A stretch of 7,982 nucleotides of DNA from Acidimicrobiaceae bacterium (GTDB taxonomy: Bacteria; Actinomycetota; Acidimicrobiia; Acidimicrobiales; Bog-793), in contig JAODBN010000148.1 of assembly GCA_025463965.1 (NCBI GenBank), positions 1-7,982 of the forward strand. The letters run 5' to 3'. Position numbers and translations under genes: made by a program. Of the stretch, positions 5,338 through 7,982 are shown one piece after another. Below the pieces are notes generated by a model. That model was not told the origin of the DNA. It searched no databases and saw only the letters and a list, made by a program, of their open reading frames with translations. How positions within the stretch are numbered: the first letter of the stretch is position 1; the number at the start of each line of letters is the position of its first letter.

Positions 5338-6084
5338 GTGAAGAAGCCAAGTGGCACACACACCAACCCGAGCGCCGGCTTGTCTGACGTTGCCGAAACT
5401 GAGACGGCCGCCATCGGCTTGATTGACATCCAATCAACGGACACGCCCTCGGCTGGGCCCAAGCTGCGAGCCGACGCCGCCCGCAACCGCGAGCGAGTGC
5501 TCACGGCCGCGGCGAAAGTGTTCGCCGATCGTGGGCTCGACGTGTCGCTCGACGAAGTGGCCCGGGCTGCTGGCGTAGGGGTGGGCACGGTGTATCGCCG
5601 CTTCTCCGATAAAGAGGCGCTCGTCAAAGCCCTGTTCGAAGACAAGATCGAGAACGTGGTGGTGTTCGCTCGGGAGTCAATGATGTTCGAAGACCCTTGG
5701 GAGGGCTTCGTCCATTTCATCGAGCGTGCACTCGACTTGCAGGTGCAGAACCGGGGACTGCGAGACGCCCTGTTGCACAGCGAGTTTGGCCGGGCGGGGG
5801 CGGCCAGGACTCGGGCCGTCGTCACCCCGATGGTGACCACCATCATCGAGCGGGCCCAGGCGGCGGGGAGGCTGCGCTCGGATCTGGTCGCTGAGGACGT
5901 GCCGATGCTGGTGACGATGCTCGGGGCGGTGTCCGACTTCATGGGTCCGAGTGATCCCGAACTGTGGCAACGCTATCGGGTGCTCATCCTTGACGGTCTC
6001 GTCGCCCAGCGTGCCGGGTGGACACCGCTGAGCAACCCGCCCAGCCGGGAAGTCGTGGACGCCGCTATGACGAAGCCGTTGTGA
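5338..6084 (+). CDS. TetR/AcrR-family repressor, probable regulator of the divergent exporter (248 aa)
   Basis: The N-terminal DNA-binding domain is textbook TetR: RNRERVLTAAAKVFADRGLD (about 49-68), then the helix-turn-helix LDEVARAAGVGVGTVYRRFS (71-90) and DKEALVKALFEDK. Residues about 105-230 form the all-helical ligand-binding and dimerisation half (PWEGFVHFIERALDLQVQNR...). A polar, probably disordered extension of about 42 residues precedes the HTH domain, longer than usual. The GTG start has a modest ribosome site, and initiation at an internal codon nearer the HTH cannot be excluded. Position and orientation suggest it represses the exporter and itself, releasing DNA when a pump substrate binds; this is inferred from family habit. 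The ligand is unknown. Confidence 0.92.
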   Translation: MKKPSGTHTNPSAGLSDVAETETAAIGLIDIQSTDTPSAGPKLRADAARNRERVLTAAAKVFADRGLDVSLDEVARAAGVGVGTVYRRFSDKEALVKALFEDKIENVVVFARESMMFEDPWEGFVHFIERALDLQVQNRGLRDALLHSEFGRAGAARTRAVVTPMVTTIIERAQAAGRLRSDLVAEDVPMLVTMLGAVSDFMGPSDPELWQRYRVLILDGLVAQRAGWTPLSNPPSREVVDAAMTKPL

Positions 6085-6374
6085 CGAACTTGGGCATTGT
6101 CCACGCCGGTTCCGGTGCGTTCATCTCGAGGGGGAGAGATCTCCTGGTACTCGAAGACGCCGCCGATGACGTGCAACGGTATGGAACTCAAGGTTGCGTG
6201 GACCAGGTCACGGCAGAGAACGGGCGGAACATGACCCAAATTCGGTCTCTGCGGCGAGACCCGGATGATACGGGCGCCCGTCCCATCGACGAGCCTGCCA
6301 CAACGGCCTCGCTACCTATCCGTGACGACGGCGTCTCGCGACTCCGACCGACAAGCCCGCGCTCGGACGCCGGG
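6085..6374. other. Convergent spacer between tetR and the azoreductase gene, no supported gene
   Basis: The tetR and azoreductase stops face each other across about 290 bp. The minus-strand frame 5973-6239 includes a somewhat protein-like stretch (PLHVIGGVFEYQEISPP) but overlaps tetR and has no ribosome site; it could be a decayed remnant. The plus-strand frame that crosses the spacer continues antisense through the azoreductase gene and is a shadow. A short hairpin CCGGGC-TAC-GCCCGG (6370-6384) spans the azoreductase stop codon and lacks a T-run; it could be a weak terminator. Confidence 0.45.
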
Positions 6375-7013
6375 CTACGCCCGGAGCGACTTGTCGGTCA
6401 GGAACAAGTTGTCGATCGCGGCGAGCGCGTCGGACAAGCTCTGGTCCTCGGCAGCGCCGAGATCGAGCGGGATCATGTTGGGCGACTCGCGAGCGAGTGT
6501 GAGTTCGGCGTCGATAAAGATCGCGTCTTCCACGCCGAGGGACGTGAGCGCATGGCGGAGCCACGGCTCACGATGGTCCCAGCCTTCTCGGGGGGTGCCG
6601 GGACCGTACCCGCCGCCGCGGGCGGACACGACGACGAACTTTTTGTCACCGAGCTTTCCTGCCGTACGTTGCGACACGATCCGATCGAACCATGCCTTGA
6701 AGGTGCTGGGCGGCCCAAAGTTGTAGAGCGGGAGCCCGATGAGGACCGTGTCAGCGGCCAGAACTTCCTCGATCAGCTGGGTTCCAACCGCCATGGCGGC
6801 TGCTTGCTCGGGGGTGCGGTCGGGCTCGGCGACGAACTGCGCGAAGAAGGCGACGTCATCGAGGTGCGGGACCGGATCAGCAGCAAGATCGCGGTAGGTG
6901 ACGATCCCGTCGGGATTTTCCGTTCGCCAACGGTCGGCAAAGTGCGCTGAGAGCTTCCGGCTGCGGGATCCTTCGCCGCGGAGAGAGGAGTCGAGATGCA
7001 GTAGGTGCCTCAT
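6375..7013 (-). CDS. FMN-dependent NADH-azoreductase / quinone reductase (212 aa)
   Basis: A flavodoxin-like-fold enzyme of the AzoR/NQO1-like superfamily, expected to transfer two electrons from NAD(P)H through FMN to azo dyes or quinones, in the cytosol as a homodimer. The phosphate-binding segment LDSSLRGEGSRSRKLS (7-22) has the Ser positions seen in AzoR. PLYNFGPPSTFKAWFDRIV (95-113) is the family's isoalloxazine-contacting motif, with YNF conserved. VVSARGGGYGPG (128-139) matches the second FMN loop. Length fits the family. The ATG follows a TACACT -10 box by 8 nt without a Shine-Dalgarno, so it is probably leaderless. The divergent MarR gene suggests induction by quinones or other electrophiles; the azo activity itself is often incidental in this family. 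Confidence 0.92.
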   Translation of the reverse strand: MRHLLHLDSSLRGEGSRSRKLSAHFADRWRTENPDGIVTYRDLAADPVPHLDDVAFFAQFVAEPDRTPEQAAAMAVGTQLIEEVLAADTVLIGLPLYNFGPPSTFKAWFDRIVSQRTAGKLGDKKFVVVSARGGGYGPGTPREGWDHREPWLRHALTSLGVEDAIFIDAELTLARESPNMIPLDLGAAEDQSLSDALAAIDNLFLTDKSLRA

Positions 7014-7080
7014 GGATGATTAGTGTAGCGCAACTGATTAGCGCGTGACTACCCACTTGTCGGGGGCGTACGATTCGTCC
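7014..7080. promoter_or_regulatory. Divergent azoreductase/marR promoters, both apparently leaderless
   Basis: Leftward: TACACT (7022-7027, minus) then 8 nt to ATG 7013. Rightward: GTGACT (7045-7050) as a -35-like box, 18 bp, TACGAT (7069-7074), 6 nt, ATG 7081. Neither start has a ribosome site at proper distance (a GGGGG run is 14 nt from ATG 7081). The -10 boxes are assigned by eye. Confidence 0.5.
7021..7051. promoter_or_regulatory. Candidate MarR operator, interrupted palindrome
   Basis: TAGT (7021-7024) and ACTA (7048-7051) pair as outer arms, GCGC (7028-7031) and GCGC (7041-7044) as inner arms, with equal 3-nt gaps and a 9-nt centre, so all four share one dyad axis at 7036. The left half covers the azoreductase -10 box and the right half the marR -35 region, so one dimer, or a pair, could repress both genes. 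A direct repeat TAGCGC-N7-TAGCGC (7026-7031 and 7039-7044) is embedded in it. Confidence 0.5.
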
Positions 7081-7554
7081 ATGGCCGAGGCGCGAACGGA
7101 CAAGGAGCAGCGCCTGTTGCCCCTGCTCGACTATCTCGCGCGCGTCGGCCGACGCTCTGCCGAGGAATCCATGGCGCCGGGCGGCTTACGACCTCGTCAC
7201 CTCATCGCCCTCAAACTGCTTCAGGAGCACGGAGCGGTGAGTCAACACGCCATCGCGGAAACGTTGAGCCTGGACCCGAGCAACGTCGTTGGCTTGTTGA
7301 ACGACCTCGAGGACCGCAGATTGATCACGCGGCGACGCGACCCCGATGACCGCCGCCGGCACATTGTGGAGCTCTCCAGTCTCGGGGAAAAAGAGCTGGA
7401 ACTCGCCAACGCCCGGCTCAGCTGCGTCGAAGACGAATTGCTGAGCGCCTTGAGCTGCGATGAGCGAAGCACGCTGTATGACTTGCTTGTCCGAGCGGTG
7501 GGTGTCGCGGCGACGTGCACCCTTGAGGCGGAACCGCCGACCTGCGCCGGCTGA
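7081..7554 (+). CDS. MarR-family transcriptional regulator (157 aa)
   Basis: A small winged-helix dimeric regulator. Helices LRPRHLIALKLLQEHG (36-51) lead into the helix-turn-helix SQHAIAETLSLDPSNVVGLLNDLEDRRL (54-81), followed by the wing ITRRRDPDDRRRHIVELSSLGE (82-103) with the conserved Asp/Arg pattern. Residues 104-145 form the C-terminal dimerisation helices. Four cysteines (115, 126, 146, 155) lie in the C-terminal third; none is at the N-terminal position used by OhrR-type peroxide sensors. The open frame begins at GTG 7045, but that codon falls in the palindrome, so ATG 7081 after the TACGAT box is preferred. It probably represses the divergent azoreductase gene and itself in response to quinones, phenolics or thiol-reactive compounds (inference from family and arrangement). 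Confidence 0.93.
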   Translation: MAEARTDKEQRLLPLLDYLARVGRRSAEESMAPGGLRPRHLIALKLLQEHGAVSQHAIAETLSLDPSNVVGLLNDLEDRRLITRRRDPDDRRRHIVELSSLGEKELELANARLSCVEDELLSALSCDERSTLYDLLVRAVGVAATCTLEAEPPTCAG

Positions 7555-7817
7555 CATGGCTGGTTGGCCCGTAAGGCAACTATTCCCGTCCGCCGACCGC
7601 TCCATGCGGGACTGCCGTTTCCTTGACTCAAACTCGTGGCTGCTGCCACGGCGTCCAGCTAGGGGCGCGCCAAGCTGCACTAGCCCTTTCCCGGTGTGAT
7701 CGACGGCGCCCACCGCTGTTGACCCTCTCGCCGATTCCCCGTGAACAAGGTCCGCACATCTGGGCGGCCGGGCTCGTGCGAGCGCTCGCGGCCGTCGCTG
7801 ACGAAAGGGTTCGAGAG
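7555..7817. other. Spacer after marR, possible gene remnant on the plus strand
   Basis: No intact gene is supported. A plus-strand frame ending at 7838 (TAG) finishes with IPREQGPHIWAAGLVRALAA followed by VADERVRELFARVQ, which has normal protein composition and actinobacterial codon use, while its upstream part (7623-7720) is Cys/Arg-rich and not protein-like. It may be the 3' remnant of a decayed gene, and I cannot name the family. A 6-bp hairpin CGTGGC-TGCT-GCCACG (7635-7650) and a perfect palindrome GCGAGCGCTCGC (7778-7789) are present; neither is followed by a T-run. Confidence 0.35.
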
Positions 7818-7982
7818 CTATTCGCCCGGGTGCAGTAGATCTCGAGTGGCCCTCGAATTCTCGGTTTCACGTGGCCGCTGCAGGCGGGTTATGAGCGTCT
7901 CCAGGGTTTCGGTCGCCGCCGCGAGCGCTTCGATCTGCTCATCGGTGGTCGCGGCCAAGTCAGCACGCAGGATTGCCATGAA
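7818..7982 (-). CDS. C-terminal part of a possible MarR-like protein, 5' end beyond the right edge
   Basis: The minus-strand frame is open from the right edge to a TAG at 7818-7820. It reads FMAILRADLAATTDEQIEAL followed by AAATETLETLITRLQR, then a polar tail ending DLLHPGE. The middle resembles the last helix of MarR-family proteins, where a (T/S)xEE/EQ-type turn is followed by a long amphipathic Leu/Ala helix. An ATG at 7979 could begin a 53-aa ORF, but no ribosome site is visible within the few bases available, so a longer gene starting outside is more likely. It would be the second MarR-type gene nearby. Family assignment is tentative. Confidence 0.45.
   Translation of the reverse strand, partial: FMAILRADLAATTDEQIEALAAATETLETLITRLQRPRETENSRATRDLLHPGE

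Noticed and set aside
6018..6950. A 310-codon plus-strand frame across the tetR-azoreductase spacer
   Set aside because: It overlaps the end of tetR and is antisense to nearly all of the azoreductase gene; its composition is not protein-like.
7570..7580. CGTAAGGCAAC, resembling half of operator 1 and its flank
   Set aside because: Only one half-site matches, there is no palindrome, and no promoter or start is adjacent; probably chance.
1..7982. CRISPR arrays, insertion-sequence ends, transposases and toxin-antitoxin pairs
   Set aside because: I looked for short evenly spaced direct repeats with spacers, terminal inverted repeats beside DDE-type frames, and small paired ORFs with toxin motifs, and found none.

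Overview
The window reads like high-GC actinomycetal (Actinomycetota) DNA. Nearly every gene is GC-rich at the third codon position, long antisense shadow ORFs are common, and several start codons sit 6-8 nt after a TANNNT -10 box with no Shine-Dalgarno sequence, which is the leaderless arrangement common in actinobacteria. The families present (DHA2 drug exporter with TetR, azoreductase with MarR) are also usual there. Genus cannot be judged from the sequence alone.

Left part, 1-3249: part of a small integrative genetic element. A leftward cluster with start/stop overlaps or gaps of 1-3 nt contains an unknown 91-aa protein (1435-1710), a complete tyrosine recombinase (605-1438), two small Cys-containing proteins (394-603 and 152-394) and a hypothetical gene leaving the left edge (1-148). 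A rightward pair contains a 377-aa winged-helix-like protein, possibly a replication initiator (1791-2924), and a 94-aa unknown (2924-3208). The last gene runs into a tRNA-Phe gene (3174-3249), which may mark the right end of the element. The two transcription units diverge from an 80-bp control region (1711-1790) that is mirror-symmetric: two related 15-bp palindromic operators, two -10 boxes and two start codons lie at identical distances either side of position 1750/1751. Inside the 377-aa gene is an array of six CGCGCGCT-core iterons in direct and inverted orientation with 60-bp spacings (2180-2380), followed 50 bp later by a strong G-quadruplex motif (2430-2446). Together they look like a replication origin embedded in coding sequence.

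Middle spacer, 3250-3670: no convincing gene; some hairpins.

Right part, 3671-7982: two divergent stress or drug-response pairs. A 14-TM DHA2 (EmrB/QacA-type) exporter (3671-5212, minus) faces a TetR-family repressor (5338-6084, plus). An FMN-dependent azoreductase/quinone reductase (6375-7013, minus) faces a MarR-family repressor (7081-7554, plus); between them lies an interrupted palindrome covering the azoreductase -10 box. The natural reading is that each regulator controls its divergent neighbour and itself. The right edge carries a 3' fragment of a leftward gene whose product resembles the C-terminal helix of MarR proteins, and a possible gene remnant on the opposite strand.
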